From: Shewanella aestuarii
GTDB taxonomy: Bacteria; Pseudomonadota; Gammaproteobacteria; Enterobacterales; Shewanellaceae
Direction of reading: 5' to 3'
Assembly (NCBI RefSeq): GCF_011765625.1
Contig: NZ_CP050313.1
Span: forward strand, 616,501 to 680,500
DNA length: 64,000 nt
Shown one piece after another: positions 19,059 through 29,200 of the stretch. The number at the start of each line of letters is the position of its first letter. Positions within the stretch are counted from its first letter, which is position 1. Under the pieces are notes generated by a model. It was not told the origin of the DNA and made no database searches. It saw only the letters and a list, made by a program, of their open reading frames with translations. Made by a program: the position numbers and the translations under genes.

Positions 19059-20437
19059 AAAGCCCGTGTTGGCAATAAGCTAAAAATCTTATGTGCAATT
19101 TCAGTGTTGTCTTGATGACCTGAAAAAAGCTTAGCACCTGGGCCTGCAGCAAATACCTGTACATCCAACCCTGTGTGGCCAACCGATGTCCAGCCAGTAT
19201 TTGAATAAAGGTCGATGAGTTTTCTAAGGGCTATTGCCAGTGCTTTATTGCCTTGCATTCTAGCATTGGTTAGGTTGCTAAATTCTTGGGCGCTTGGGGT
19301 AAAGCCAAGCTGGTCACTCACAATGCTGTGCCAATCGTCAGCGGCAATCGCACTCGCTGCGATATTGTCAGGGCTAGCTTTCACCTTATGTAAAACTTCT
19401 GGTTTCCATTCATATTTACCGTTAGCGCCGACAGATAAACCTCCGGTATTGTGGTCTGCGGTAACAAGCATTAGCGTATCTTTTTGCTGGCGAACAAATT
19501 GCTCAACAATCTCGATGGTATAGGCAAATTCGTCTACTTCTGCCATTGCCGTGGCGATATCATTGGAGTGTCCCGCCCAGTCGATTAAACTGCCTTCAAC
19601 CAATAGTACAAATCCATTTGGGTTTTGTGACAGTAGTTCTAAAGACTTTTGGGTTAATTTGCTTAATGATTTTGCTTCTTTATCATCGATAACCCAAGGT
19701 AATTGCACGTCAGCAAATAGCCCCAACACTTTTGGCGATGTCACTGAATCTAACTGGCTAAATTCGTTAATGTGTTGATAACCTTTAGCGGTAAATTTTT
19801 CAATGAGTTCGGTCGAAAAATACCGTTGCCCACCACCTAAGATGACATCCGCATCAGTGTTGATATAGGACTCAGCAATTTCGTTGTAGTTTTGACGACT
19901 CTCGTTGTGAGTTAAAAACGCGGCAGGTGTTGCATGGTTGACTTGCGAACTCACAGCGATGCCAGTGGACAAGCCTAAGCTTTTGGCTTTTTGTAATAAG
20001 GTTTGTAATGGACGTTTTTCAACATCCACACTAACAGCCCCATTGTACGTTTTAAAGCCGGTTGATAAGGCGGTCGCTGATGCGGCTGAGTCGGTAATCA
20101 AACCGCTGACTTTAGCTGGATAGGTGCTAGCCATGCCCACAAGCAAGCGGTCAAATACCGTTTGTTCCATTTCTTCCGTGTTAGGGTTTTCTTTGTAGTA
20201 GCGATAAGCCGTTGTATAAGCTGGCCCCATACCATCACCAATCATAATGATGATATTTTTGGGATGTGATTGAGAGATGCTCTGGCTATTGCCAGCCATT
20301 GCCATCGCAATTGCTGCGGGCGTGCTAGCTTGGGCTTTTTGGTCGCTGACAATATCAGGTGTATTTGCAAAAGCTGTGGTTGTTACCAATAAAAGCGCAG
20401 TAACAACCAAACGAAATGTAGTTAGAAACAAGGTCAA
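19040..20437 (-). CDS. phoA: Exported alkaline phosphatase
   Basis: Periplasmic metal-dependent phosphomonoesterase of 465 residues. A signal peptide ends near TTTAFA-NTP. The first metal-binding motif is IIMIGDGMG, the nucleophile serine is in ITDSAASATAL (~116), and the late metal ligands are DWAGHSNDI, VTADHNTGG and GHTGLDVQVFA. It belongs to the PhoA superfamily, with the usual 450-470 residue length. Its last six codons and TAA stop lie inside the MITE-like repeat copy A, so the extreme C-terminus (TNPSQ) is repeat-derived. gshB lies 8 bases upstream on the same strand, suggesting one transcript. No Pho box was identified. Confidence 0.88.
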   Translation of the reverse strand: MTLFLTTFRLVVTALLLVTTTAFANTPDIVSDQKAQASTPAAIAMAMAGNSQSISQSHPKNIIIMIGDGMGPAYTTAYRYYKENPNTEEMEQTVFDRLLVGMASTYPAKVSGLITDSAASATALSTGFKTYNGAVSVDVEKRPLQTLLQKAKSLGLSTGIAVSSQVNHATPAAFLTHNESRQNYNEIAESYINTDADVILGGGQRYFSTELIEKFTAKGYQHINEFSQLDSVTSPKVLGLFADVQLPWVIDDKEAKSLSKLTQKSLELLSQNPNGFVLLVEGSLIDWAGHSNDIATAMAEVDEFAYTIEIVEQFVRQQKDTLMLVTADHNTGGLSVGANGKYEWKPEVLHKVKASPDNIAASAIAADDWHSIVSDQLGFTPSAQEFSNLTNARMQGNKALAIALRKLIDLYSNTGWTSVGHTGLDVQVFAAGPGAKLFSGHQDNTEIAHKIFSLLPTRAFTNPSQ

Positions 20438-20445
20438 ACTCCTGA

Positions 20446-21399
20446 TTATTGAGTTGCTTTTATGCGAGCTTCAATAGCATCCATCAGCATTCCGGTAATA
20501 TCTACGTCAAAGGCCGCTTCAATTTCACGAATACAGGTCGGGCTGGTGACGTTGATTTCAGTGAGTTTATCACCTATCACATCTAAGCCGACAAAAATGA
20601 GGCCGCGCTTTTTAAGCTCAGGGCCAATCGCTCGGGCGATTTTCCAATCACTTTCAGATAAAGCTTGTGCCACACCGCTGCCACCGGCAGCAAGGTTGCC
20701 TCGAGTTTCACCTTTCATCGGAATACGCGCTAGTGAATAAGGAACCGGCTCGCCATCAACCACTAAAATACGTTTATCTCCTTGAGTGATTTCAGGAATA
20801 AAAGCCTGCGCCATAGCATATTGTTTACCATGGTTGGTTAAGGTTTCGATAATAACGCCAATGTTGGGATCATCTTGCTTAATTCTAAATATAGAACTGC
20901 CGCCCATGCCATCTAAAGGCTTAATAATGACATCACCTTTTAACTGATGAAAAGCGCGGATGCGTTTGGCATCTCGGGTAACAACGGTTTCAGGAGTGAA
21001 CTCTGAAAACCATGCAGTAAACAGTTTTTCATTGGCATCACGCAAGCTTTGTGGTTTGTTGACAATCAATACGCCTTCTTCTTCAGCGCGTTCTAGCATA
21101 TAAGTTGCGTAGATAAACTCGGTATCAAAGGGTGGGTCTTTGCGCATTAAAATGGTATCAAGTTCTGCCAGAGGTGTATCAACCGCTTCACCGAGTTCAA
21201 ACCATTTAGCCGCATCGTTGATAACCTTTAGCGGACGCATGTTGCCCATGGCTTTACCGTTTACCATGGCTAAGTCTTGCATTTCCATATAATAAAGTTG
21301 GTAACCGCGAGATTGCGCCGCCATTAACATGGCAAAACTAGAGTCTTTTTTGATATTGATGTCACTTATTGGGTCCATCACAATGCCAAGCTTGATCAT
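20446..21399 (-). CDS. gshB: Glutathione synthetase
   Basis: ATP-grasp ligase that joins gamma-glutamylcysteine and glycine to make glutathione, 317 residues. Its N-terminus is MIKLGIVMDPISDINIKKD. It carries MRKDPPFDTEFIY, the ATP-binding IIKPLDGMGGSSIFR loop and the C-terminal FVGLDVIGDKLTEINVTSP. The frame stays open to 21456, but ATG 21399 is preceded by TAAGGACAAT and matches the family start. It sits between rsmE (59 bases upstream) and the phosphatase gene. The pair rsmE-gshB is conserved widely in gammaproteobacteria. Confidence 0.95.
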   Translation of the reverse strand: MIKLGIVMDPISDINIKKDSSFAMLMAAQSRGYQLYYMEMQDLAMVNGKAMGNMRPLKVINDAAKWFELGEAVDTPLAELDTILMRKDPPFDTEFIYATYMLERAEEEGVLIVNKPQSLRDANEKLFTAWFSEFTPETVVTRDAKRIRAFHQLKGDVIIKPLDGMGGSSIFRIKQDDPNIGVIIETLTNHGKQYAMAQAFIPEITQGDKRILVVDGEPVPYSLARIPMKGETRGNLAAGGSGVAQALSESDWKIARAIGPELKKRGLIFVGLDVIGDKLTEINVTSPTCIREIEAAFDVDITGMLMDAIEARIKATQ

Positions 21400-21458
21400 T
21401 TTATTGTCCTTAAACTGTGATTGCGCGCCTGCAATAGGCGCATGTGATATTGGCAAGA

Positions 21459-22199
21459 TTAGCCAATATCACCGAATTTGAGTTGTAACGCAGTTATGGC
21501 GGTTAATGCTGCTGTTTCAGTGCGAAGTACCCTTGGTCCCAGTAAGACATCTGTAAATGCAAACTGCTCGGTCATAGTGATTTCTTGCTCTGATAAGCCG
21601 CCTTCTGGGCCAATTAGTAAGCGTACTTTATTACCGTCGCCTAACGCGGTTAAACCGTTAATGCCATGAGCCGCACGCGGATGCAAGTTTAGCTTTAGGG
21701 CGCTGCTGGGTTCTTGGCACCATTGGCTGACATCCATGGCGGCGCGTACTATAGGTACGACACTACGCCCAGATTGCTCACAGGCACTAATGACGATTTT
21801 TTGCCATTGTTGAATTTTTTTCTCTAAGCGATCACCTGATAGTTTTACGCCGCATCGTTCAGAAAATAACGGTGTAATCGTGGTGACACCTAACTCAACA
21901 GACTTTTGAATGGTAAAATCCATTCTATCACCACGGGAAATGACTTGGCCTAAATGTAAGTCTAATGGTGACTCTGACTGGTTCACTGTTGACGATAGGA
22001 TCTTAACTGAGACATTTTTTTTGCTCGATTGGCTGATTTCGGCTAAATAATCGTGGCCATCACCGCAAAATAAACTTATTTGTTCACCCGCGCTCATACG
22101 GAGAACTCGACCAATGTGGGCCGCACCATCTTCATCTAGTTCGACAATTTGGCCAACAGTAAGTTGATTGGCTGCTTGATAAATTCTTGGGATCCGCAT
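21459..22199 (-). CDS. rsmE: 16S rRNA (uracil1498-N3)-methyltransferase RsmE
   Basis: SPOUT-class methylase of U1498 in 16S rRNA, 246 residues. It begins MRIPRIYQ with a PUA-like N-terminal domain ([12 protein letters not shown]). The trefoil-knot SAM site is seen in [14 protein letters not shown] and [24 protein letters not shown] is also family-typical. It is followed on the same strand by gshB and preceded by endA 61 bases away, reproducing the conserved endA-rsmE-gshB order. Confidence 0.95.
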   Translation of the reverse strand: MRIPRIYQAANQLTVGQIVELDEDGAAHIGRVLRMSAGEQISLFCGDGHDYLAEISQSSKKNVSVKILSSTVNQSESPLDLHLGQVISRGDRMDFTIQKSVELGVTTITPLFSERCGVKLSGDRLEKKIQQWQKIVISACEQSGRSVVPIVRAAMDVSQWCQEPSSALKLNLHPRAAHGINGLTALGDGNKVRLLIGPEGGLSEQEITMTEQFAFTDVLLGPRVLRTETAALTAITALQLKFGDIG

Positions 22200-22260
22200 G
22201 ATTCCCCTTTAATTGGCTGGTTAATGCTTGAGATTAGATTATGTTAGCTGCTTTTGCCTG

Positions 22261-23001
22261 CTAATAAACTAAGCCTAGATTTTGACATTGTTTTTGCACA
22301 AAATCATTATGATTACCTTGCACGTTAGCAATTAACTTATCACGTTTACATTCATTAATATCTACAGGGTATTGTTTGTTCCATGCTTGGAATAACTTTT
22401 GCTGACTTGAAGATATTTGCAGTTGATAAGTTTGCTGCATGTAAAAATAGGTTCTGGCAATTGCGCCACGACTATTTTCAGGCGGCTGTACCTTACGACC
22501 TTTAAAATCTACAATCATATCGCACTGACCATATTGATCAGATTTGCCATTCCATTGACTAAAACTGTAATTACTGCGATCACCATTTACCTCACCAATC
22601 GCAGGGGTAAGGTTATGCAAATCCGCTTCCATTTTTTTAAACTGTTGACTGGTTCTGCCACAGTTTTTGCGCCCACCGTCTTGCCAGCATTGTAATTGAT
22701 GGCCAAATGCCCAAGCTGGAACCACATGTTCCCATTCAATCCGGTTGGCTCTGGTTGCTTGTTTACGTACTTGGTAACCGCAACTCGCCAAATCGGGCTG
22801 CCATAATTTACCGTTAATATTGATATCACAACCGCAATAAAAGCTGCTTAAGGCTAAGTTATCCTGATAAATTTTTTTGGCAATCCCTTTGGCTTGATTA
22901 AAGCTTGTGGGATGTTGAGCAGAAAAAACATTAAAAGACGCACACCAAACAACGCAAAGTGCGATTAATCGCACTTTGACACGGTAACCTAACATAAGCA
23001 C
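22261..23001 (-). CDS. endA: Deoxyribonuclease I (endonuclease I)
   Basis: Periplasmic or secreted nonspecific endonuclease, 246 residues. A hydrophobic signal segment ends near NVFSA-QHP. The catalytic beta-beta-alpha-Me region shows [14 protein letters not shown] and the Asn-containing [19 protein letters not shown]. Several cysteines (FYCGCDI, QLQCW, KNCGR, GQCDMI, INECKR) would be oxidised in the periplasm. It matches E. coli EndA (235 residues) and the Vibrio/Aeromonas Dns enzymes. It is the first gene of the endA-rsmE-gshB series. A 98-base gap separates it from sprT. Confidence 0.93.
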   Translation of the reverse strand: MLMLGYRVKVRLIALCVVWCASFNVFSAQHPTSFNQAKGIAKKIYQDNLALSSFYCGCDININGKLWQPDLASCGYQVRKQATRANRIEWEHVVPAWAFGHQLQCWQDGGRKNCGRTSQQFKKMEADLHNLTPAIGEVNGDRSNYSFSQWNGKSDQYGQCDMIVDFKGRKVQPPENSRGAIARTYFYMQQTYQLQISSSQQKLFQAWNKQYPVDINECKRDKLIANVQGNHNDFVQKQCQNLGLVY

Positions 23002-23099
23002 AAACCCTAAAAGTAAATCGTTAACTGCAGTGGACTTAGGTCCATCATTTTGCCGAGATGGTAAGGGATAGTGTTAACTGATGCAAACTTGATTGAAGG

Positions 23100-23702
23100 T
23101 TAATTGGTTAGCGGTCTAACTTGTAATGTGTGTTGACAAATTTTACAGCGATATTGGGTTTTACCTCGCTGGACATTGTTATGGCGACGCACACTTAACT
23201 TGACGTTGCCACAGCCACAATAATAGTCAAATTGCTTACCTTGCACTGATTGGGTATTAAGCTGGTGGGTTGTTTTTGGCGAACGACCAAACACATGCAA
23301 CATAATTGATTGCCATTGTTTTCCGTGTGGTCGCACGCGGCCATAAAGTTGAAAGCAAATTAAGTGGCTTACTTCATGGGGCACAACATCATCAATAAAT
23401 GACTGCGCGTTTTCTTGGAGTAAAACCGGATTAAAGCGCAGCTTGTTTAGTTGTAGATGAGCTGTGCCCGCGCTTTTCCCGCGTAAACTAAATTGCACCA
23501 AAGGGCGTGGAAACGTCTTGTTAAAATAATGCTCGGCTTGTTGATAGTCGACTTCAATTTTATCCAAAATAGCTTGCTGCAATGCCGATGCTGCATGGTT
23601 TTTCGGATGGTTATCTAGCATGGTAATGGATGTTTGGCGGTTATTTTCAAATCCCAATACTTTGCCAAGTTGACGTAAATGCTTATTTAAATACTGCGTC
23701 AT
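23100..23702 (-). CDS. sprT: SprT-like zinc metalloprotease family protein
   Basis: Cytoplasmic protein of 200 residues. The zinc-protease motif HEVSH is at about residues 113-117, and a C-terminal zinc ribbon is formed by YYCGCG and YRCKICQ. E. coli SprT is about 165 residues; the extra ~35 residues here are N-terminal. The domain is related to eukaryotic Spartan, which removes DNA-protein crosslinks, but the role of bacterial SprT is unproven. It lies upstream of endA on the same strand, as in other gammaproteobacteria. Confidence 0.88.
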   Translation of the reverse strand: MTQYLNKHLRQLGKVLGFENNRQTSITMLDNHPKNHAASALQQAILDKIEVDYQQAEHYFNKTFPRPLVQFSLRGKSAGTAHLQLNKLRFNPVLLQENAQSFIDDVVPHEVSHLICFQLYGRVRPHGKQWQSIMLHVFGRSPKTTHQLNTQSVQGKQFDYYCGCGNVKLSVRRHNNVQRGKTQYRCKICQHTLQVRPLTN

Positions 23703-23761
23703 TATTTTTGATTAACTGCCTTCTGCTAGAGCGGTAAGCTTAAGCCTACCGCTGATATTGC

Positions 23762-24943
23762 TTATAACGTTGATGCCGCCGCACCAATCATAGCCTTAAT
23801 TTGCTCAACAATATCTGATTCAAGTTGCGAGTCATGACCTTTTATTCTTGGTGTATGAATATGGCCTACAGGCAAGTTGCGATTAAATTGCTGCATTAAC
23901 AAAATGCTACGGTAAGAAATTTCATTAGATAAATAGCCACCGCCTGAACCTTCAACTGAGGTTGCACTATGAAGCTCTGCAAGTGATGTTGCATCAAATT
24001 GACCTCTAGACGTGGTAGTCACTTGATGATTGTCATTAATTTGCCAATGGCCTTTCACTTTTTGGATGGCTTTTACCGGTAAAGTGAATTCGACAAATTC
24101 TGGCCCATTTAAGGTTTTACCATTAAGAAAAGGTGCTAGGGGGCTGGCTTTTGATGCGCCTGTTAGCACATTTAAATTATCGGGTGCTGCAGCACTGCGG
24201 TTGCGTCCGGGGAAGCGTTCTAAGTCAAAGTGCTCGCGACCCATACTGATGGTAAAAATCATATCGACTGAATTTTCACGGTATATTGGTGTCAGTAATG
24301 ATTCAATAATACCATTATCAAAATCAGCAAATCGAACCGGGATCATCACGGTTTCTATTTGTGCTTGCTTACCATTGATATTAAAAGTGTAGCCATCTAG
24401 CGCAAGGGCGGTTACCCCTGATGGATTGCTTTGGCCAATATCTTTGTCTAAAAAGAAGGGATCAAAGCCTGTGACAAGGATTTTGATTTGGCTTTCTGGT
24501 TTAAATTGAATATCGCTAAATCCTCGTGATGATTTTTCGATTACATTGACCAAAACTTTGCGTTGCCAATCGGCGATTGGGTAGCCCACATCATGAGTTT
24601 TAGCGCTTTCGCGCATCAATAAACGGCTCCAATAAAGTGGCCTGTCATCTATATTACCAGCCTGAACATCTTTAACGGCTTGCTGCCATAAACGCTGGCC
24701 TTGACTCGCAATGGTTTCGGTCATGCTGAGCTCATCGGTTGCATTGGACAACTGCTGATTGAGACCATCATTAACGTTTTGGTAGCGATTGACAACTTGA
24801 GGCATCGTTTTGCTTGCTAAGGGTAAGCGAAGTTCTTCAACATCTTTAGTTAAGCTATTAGCGGATATCGGCATGGTTATCGTCATAAAGAGTAAGACTG
24901 AGCTGGTAAGCTTTAGTGTGTTTAACATAAGAGTATTGACCAT
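23762..24943 (-). CDS. Exported pyroglutamyl-peptidase-like protein with catalytic Cys replaced by Ser
   Basis: Protein of 393 residues with a signal-type N-terminus (TMPISANS) and a ~140-residue helical extension. A pyrrolidone-carboxyl peptidase (C15) fold follows from about residue 165. C15 landmarks are ILVTGFDPF, SNPSGVTAL, MGREHFDLERFPGRN (the Glu position) and VGHIHTPRI (the His position). The usual nucleophile context G-x-Y-x-C-N reads GGYLSN, with Ser encoded by TCT where Cys would be TGT. The protein is therefore either inactive as a cysteine peptidase, altered in mechanism, or belongs to a subfamily that has always carried Ser. The MITE-like copy B lies upstream. Confidence 0.72.
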   Translation of the reverse strand: MVNTLMLNTLKLTSSVLLFMTITMPISANSLTKDVEELRLPLASKTMPQVVNRYQNVNDGLNQQLSNATDELSMTETIASQGQRLWQQAVKDVQAGNIDDRPLYWSRLLMRESAKTHDVGYPIADWQRKVLVNVIEKSSRGFSDIQFKPESQIKILVTGFDPFFLDKDIGQSNPSGVTALALDGYTFNINGKQAQIETVMIPVRFADFDNGIIESLLTPIYRENSVDMIFTISMGREHFDLERFPGRNRSAAAPDNLNVLTGASKASPLAPFLNGKTLNGPEFVEFTLPVKAIQKVKGHWQINDNHQVTTTSRGQFDATSLAELHSATSVEGSGGGYLSNEISYRSILLMQQFNRNLPVGHIHTPRIKGHDSQLESDIVEQIKAMIGAAASTL

Positions 24944-25000
24944 TTTGCGTTCCTTGACGGTGTTAAAACTCTACAGGGCTTTCCTTTAATTAGCGATGTT

Positions 25001-25161
25001 ATACCAATCGTAATAAATAACTGATTATTCTAGCTTGTGAAAATACCTGATAACTGCGTTATATTTTTTGATTGTAGAATAACTACTTATCAAAAAATCT
25101 GCCTTGTTATCACGCATTTTTCCGACGCTATTTCTGGCCACTTATTTACAGTGATTGGTAT
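25001..25161. repeat. MITE-like interspersed repeat, copy B
   Basis: A 161-bp element bounded by ATACCAATC and GATTGGTAT in inverted orientation; the inverted similarity extends inward (TAA-TAAATAA against TTATTTA-CA). It is the best-preserved of the two copies in this window. It lies in the 300-base gap between the pyroglutamyl-peptidase-like gene and the LysR gene. The remainder of that gap, 24944-25000 and 25162-25243, shows nothing else. No transposase is nearby, so mobility would depend on an enzyme supplied elsewhere. Confidence 0.78.
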
Positions 25162-25243
25162 TAAAAGCCGTTTTAAAAATAAGGTTAATCCAATCTCATA
25201 GCTGTTTTATAACATAAAACACTGAGTAATTGCAGGGCCGACA

Positions 25244-26155
25244 TTAAGTCATAATAGAGTTTAAAGATTCTTGATTGCTATAGCGTTTAGCAACAAAGTC
25301 GAGGAATGCGCTGATATTGGAGGCTAATTGACGACGGCTAGAATACACCCCATATACTTTTATTGGGTCCATCGGCCATTCTTGCAAAATGGGGACTAAA
25401 TTACCTGAGGCAATTTCTTGTTTGCAACTGGTATTTGAAAGTAAAGCAATGCCGTAATCGTCAATGGCAAACCGTTTAACCATGTTTGCGCTGTTGACCC
25501 TAACTTTACGTTTAAACGTGGCCATGATTTTGCGATTCCCCTTACCCAATGACCAAATCGGTGCCGACAATGTGGTGCCTAATAGTATACCTTGATGTTG
25601 AGATAGCTCTTGCGGGGTTGCTGGTACGCCATATTTTTTCAAGTAATTAGGGCCTGCAACTAGAATAGGTTGGCGTTCAAACAATAATCTTGCGACTAAA
25701 TCTGAAGATTGAAGTGGGCCATATTTAAGCGCGATATCGTAACCTTCTCCGACTAAGCCAACATCGCTATCAGTAAATTGAATATCAAGTTCAATATTAG
25801 GATAAAGACGCATAAAGCTAGAGCATAAATGACCTATGACTTCTTGAGAAAACGACACAGGGATCGCAATGCGTAATGAACCTGAAACATCGGTATGAGT
25901 GTTTTCAATGATCGCTTTTGCCGCTTCAACTTCTTGACTGATGGAATCGCAATGCTGAAAAAATAGCGCGCCGACCTGAGTTAAGCTGATATTTCGAGTG
26001 TCACGTTGCAATAAACGTACACCTAATTCTTCTTCAAGTTGTGCAACTTTTCGGCTAATTGTTGACTTAGGTTGTCCGATGTCTCTGGCTGCTTGCGAGA
26101 ATCCGTTAGCCCTTACTACCGCTGCAAACAGCATCATACCGTTCAAATCCGGCAT
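25244..26155 (-). CDS. LysR-family transcriptional regulator
   Basis: DNA-binding regulator of 303 residues. The N-terminal winged helix-turn-helix is FAAVVRANGFSQAARDIGQ and STISRKVAQLEEELGVRLL. A periplasmic-binding-protein-like effector domain follows from about residue 90. It is transcribed away from the fused carboxylase gene with only 125 bases between the two starts, the usual arrangement in which a LysR protein controls its divergent neighbour and itself. The subgroup resembles CrgA/DsdC-type regulators with a short linker. The effector is unknown; an acyl-CoA or fatty-acid signal is only a guess from the neighbour. Confidence 0.88.
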   Translation of the reverse strand: MPDLNGMMLFAAVVRANGFSQAARDIGQPKSTISRKVAQLEEELGVRLLQRDTRNISLTQVGALFFQHCDSISQEVEAAKAIIENTHTDVSGSLRIAIPVSFSQEVIGHLCSSFMRLYPNIELDIQFTDSDVGLVGEGYDIALKYGPLQSSDLVARLLFERQPILVAGPNYLKKYGVPATPQELSQHQGILLGTTLSAPIWSLGKGNRKIMATFKRKVRVNSANMVKRFAIDDYGIALLSNTSCKQEIASGNLVPILQEWPMDPIKVYGVYSSRRQLASNISAFLDFVAKRYSNQESLNSIMT

Positions 26156-26280
26156 CTCATCCTCACTGTCTCATTTATGGAACAAAGCGTCCAAGTTAGT
26201 TTATATGGTAATTGGACTATTAACAAAGTTATATTTACGGGCTAAAAATTTCAGAGGCTAACTAGGCAGAGGATCGAAGG

Positions 26281-29200
26281 ATGACCAGCAAAAAGCAGCC
26301 CGCTAAAACTAAACAAGTTAAATCGGCTGATCCATTATTTTTACAAGCTGAACACTTGGCAAAAGATTTTTCGTTATTTCCTGCTCATAGCAAGCAGAGC
26401 TTATCAGAAGAAATTAAAGGTTTATTAACTGAAGATGCTATTCAAGCAAACCTTAAAGGGTTGGCATCTTTAGACGTTGATGGTTACGTTAATAAGGTTA
26501 TTCAACCTACTCAAGACAAGAACCGCCCTGGCGCTAAACGCATTATTGCCGACTTAAAAGGCAAAATTATTGCGGAAACCCATATGGGGCCTTTTTATCG
26601 TGCTGAAGTTGAATTAAATTTTGGCAAGCATAACCGCCGTATTGGTTTTGTTGCCCAAGAGCGAAGCACCGCCAACGGTGCATGGATGCCAGAACATCAC
26701 TTAGCTTGTTGCGAGGCTGTGCGTCATTTTGCTCAGCTATCAATGCCGATTGTTTATCTTATTGATACACCGGGCGCCGATGCCGGTGAAGTTGCTAATA
26801 GCAACAATCAAGCACACAGTATTTCAAAAGCCATCGCTGAAAGTGCAAATGTTGACGTACCAACCGTGGGTATTGTGATTGGTGCTGGTTATTCTGGTGG
26901 TGCAATCCCTCTAGCAGCCGCTAACATCTTATTGTCATTACGTGATGGTATTTTCAATACTATTCAGCCACAAGGTTTGCAAAGTATCGCGCGTAAGTAC
27001 AACTTATCTTGGCAAGAATGTGCTAAATCTGTTGGTGTGTCACCAGAAGAGTTATACACAGCAGGTTGTATCGACGGTATTATCGATTTTTCACCAGGTG
27101 ACAGAGACGACCGTCAGCATAACTTACGTCGCGCTATTATTAGTGCGATTGAGGCCGTTGAGCGCGCTGCCGTTAACTTTGTACGCGAATCAAAAGATTT
27201 AAAAGAGCATTATGATCGCAGCTTACAGAGATATTTAGCACCATCGCCAAACTTAGTGACGTTGGAAAATAACACGGGTTTAGCGGTTGCGAGTAACCCC
27301 ACTATGCACCACAACATTTTTGGTAGTGCATACCGTTATTTGCGTTATTTGACACTTCGTAGTCGTATTCATTCTATCTCGCAAGAGCAGTATGGCCGTT
27401 TATCGAAAGTGAGTGTGCCAGAAGGTGACTTACTTGAGCGTATTAAGCAAGAGCAAGAACGTGTATTCCAAGCTTGGTTAACTAACCCAGATAAATTGGT
27501 TTACGACGAAGAATTAAACAAGCTTTGGGGAACCTTCAGTGCTAAGCGCAGCGAAGTATCTACTGAGCGAAATGTGATTACCCGTCTGATTTTAGGTGAG
27601 CCAAAAGAAAATTATAAGAAAGCGCGTAAAGCGTTAATCTTTAATATTGGCTGGTCGCTATATCACCGCTGGAAAAGTAATGCTGCTAACAACTTCAAAG
27701 GGCTCATTAGCTACTTAGAGTCATTACCAAAATCGACAACACAAGCTCCATGGCCTGAGCTAAATGAGTTAACGGTATTAGATGTTGTGGTTAATGATGA
27801 ATTGCGCGAAGATTTTATTTGGCAATGCCATAATATTCTTATCTTTAATGCGTTGTACGACAATGTGGTTGGTAGCTTAGCGTCAATCTCCAAAGAAGCG
27901 ATGATGGCAAAAAGCTTGTCGCGAGCCTCAGTTGACAAATTATTGCACAAGTCTATCGACAATGCTTTATCGACTAATGATGAAGCGAATGATAAAGCTA
28001 AGTTCTACAAATGGTTAAAGTATTTCATGGCGCAATCAAACCGTGCAGAATTACTTACCCGTGTTGAACAATGGAAGAGCGTTGGTTTCCCGCAACTTAA
28101 CGATTCATTATTCGTGATCTTAACGTATTTCTTTGAACGCTTATTACCTGAGTTCTTTGATAGCGAAGAAGACCACGACAAGTACACAGGTACAATTAAC
28201 CCTGTGCGCATTGGTCGTCGTAAAGACTTCTGGAACCGCTTAACCATGGGTTATCAAGATTTGTTAATCCAGAAAGTGCTTCGCGAAGAAAAGCAAAAAG
28301 GCAAAATGAGTTGGGAGAATATTATTGCAAAATTCTTCACTCAGTTTGACGAAATTGATGCTGATAAAATGTCAGCTAACTTGCTTAACTTCCCTGGTTT
28401 CCGTTTATCCATTGAAGATGCTATTGATAGAAAAATTCGCCCATGTGGTTTAATTACTGGCTTGGCTGATTTTGACCAAAACGGCAAAAAGCTACGTGTG
28501 GGTGTGGCAGTGTCAAATACTGCTTTCCAAGCGGGTGCGTTTGATATGGCCAGTGCTGAGAAATTCAGCTCGCTGTTAATTGAGTGTGCTAAGCGGAAAC
28601 TTCCGGTGATTTGTTTTATCAGTTCCGGTGGGATGCAAACCAAAGAAGGTGCGGCGGCATTATTCTCAATGGCGGTCGTTAATGATCGTATTACTCGCTT
28701 TATTCGTGATAACGAATTGCCGGTATTGATGTTTGGTTTTGGTGATTGTACCGGTGGTGCGCAAGCCAGTTTTGTAACCCATCCTTTGGTGCAAACTTAC
28801 TACTTATCTGGTACTAACATGCCATTTGCAGGGCAAATGGTTGTGCCTGCATACTTACCATCAACGGCAACGCTGTCGAACTACTTGTCGAAAGTGCCAG
28901 GTGCGATGACAGGACTGGTTTATAACCCATTTAGCGATACATTAGATTCTCAGTTGTCGGGTATTGACCCATTAATGCCATTACCGTCAGCCAAAATTGA
29001 AGATGTGATTAATAAAGCATTATCAACTTTAGTCCCTGAAGTGGTCGTGGTTGAAGAGGATATTGTTCAAGACGATCCGCGCGCGTTAATGAAGCCAATC
29101 GACAAAGTGTTAATCCATGCTCGTGGTTGTACTGCCGTTAAGCTTATTCGTAAAGCTCACGATAACAATATCAATGTAGTATTGGTGGCCTCAGATCCAG

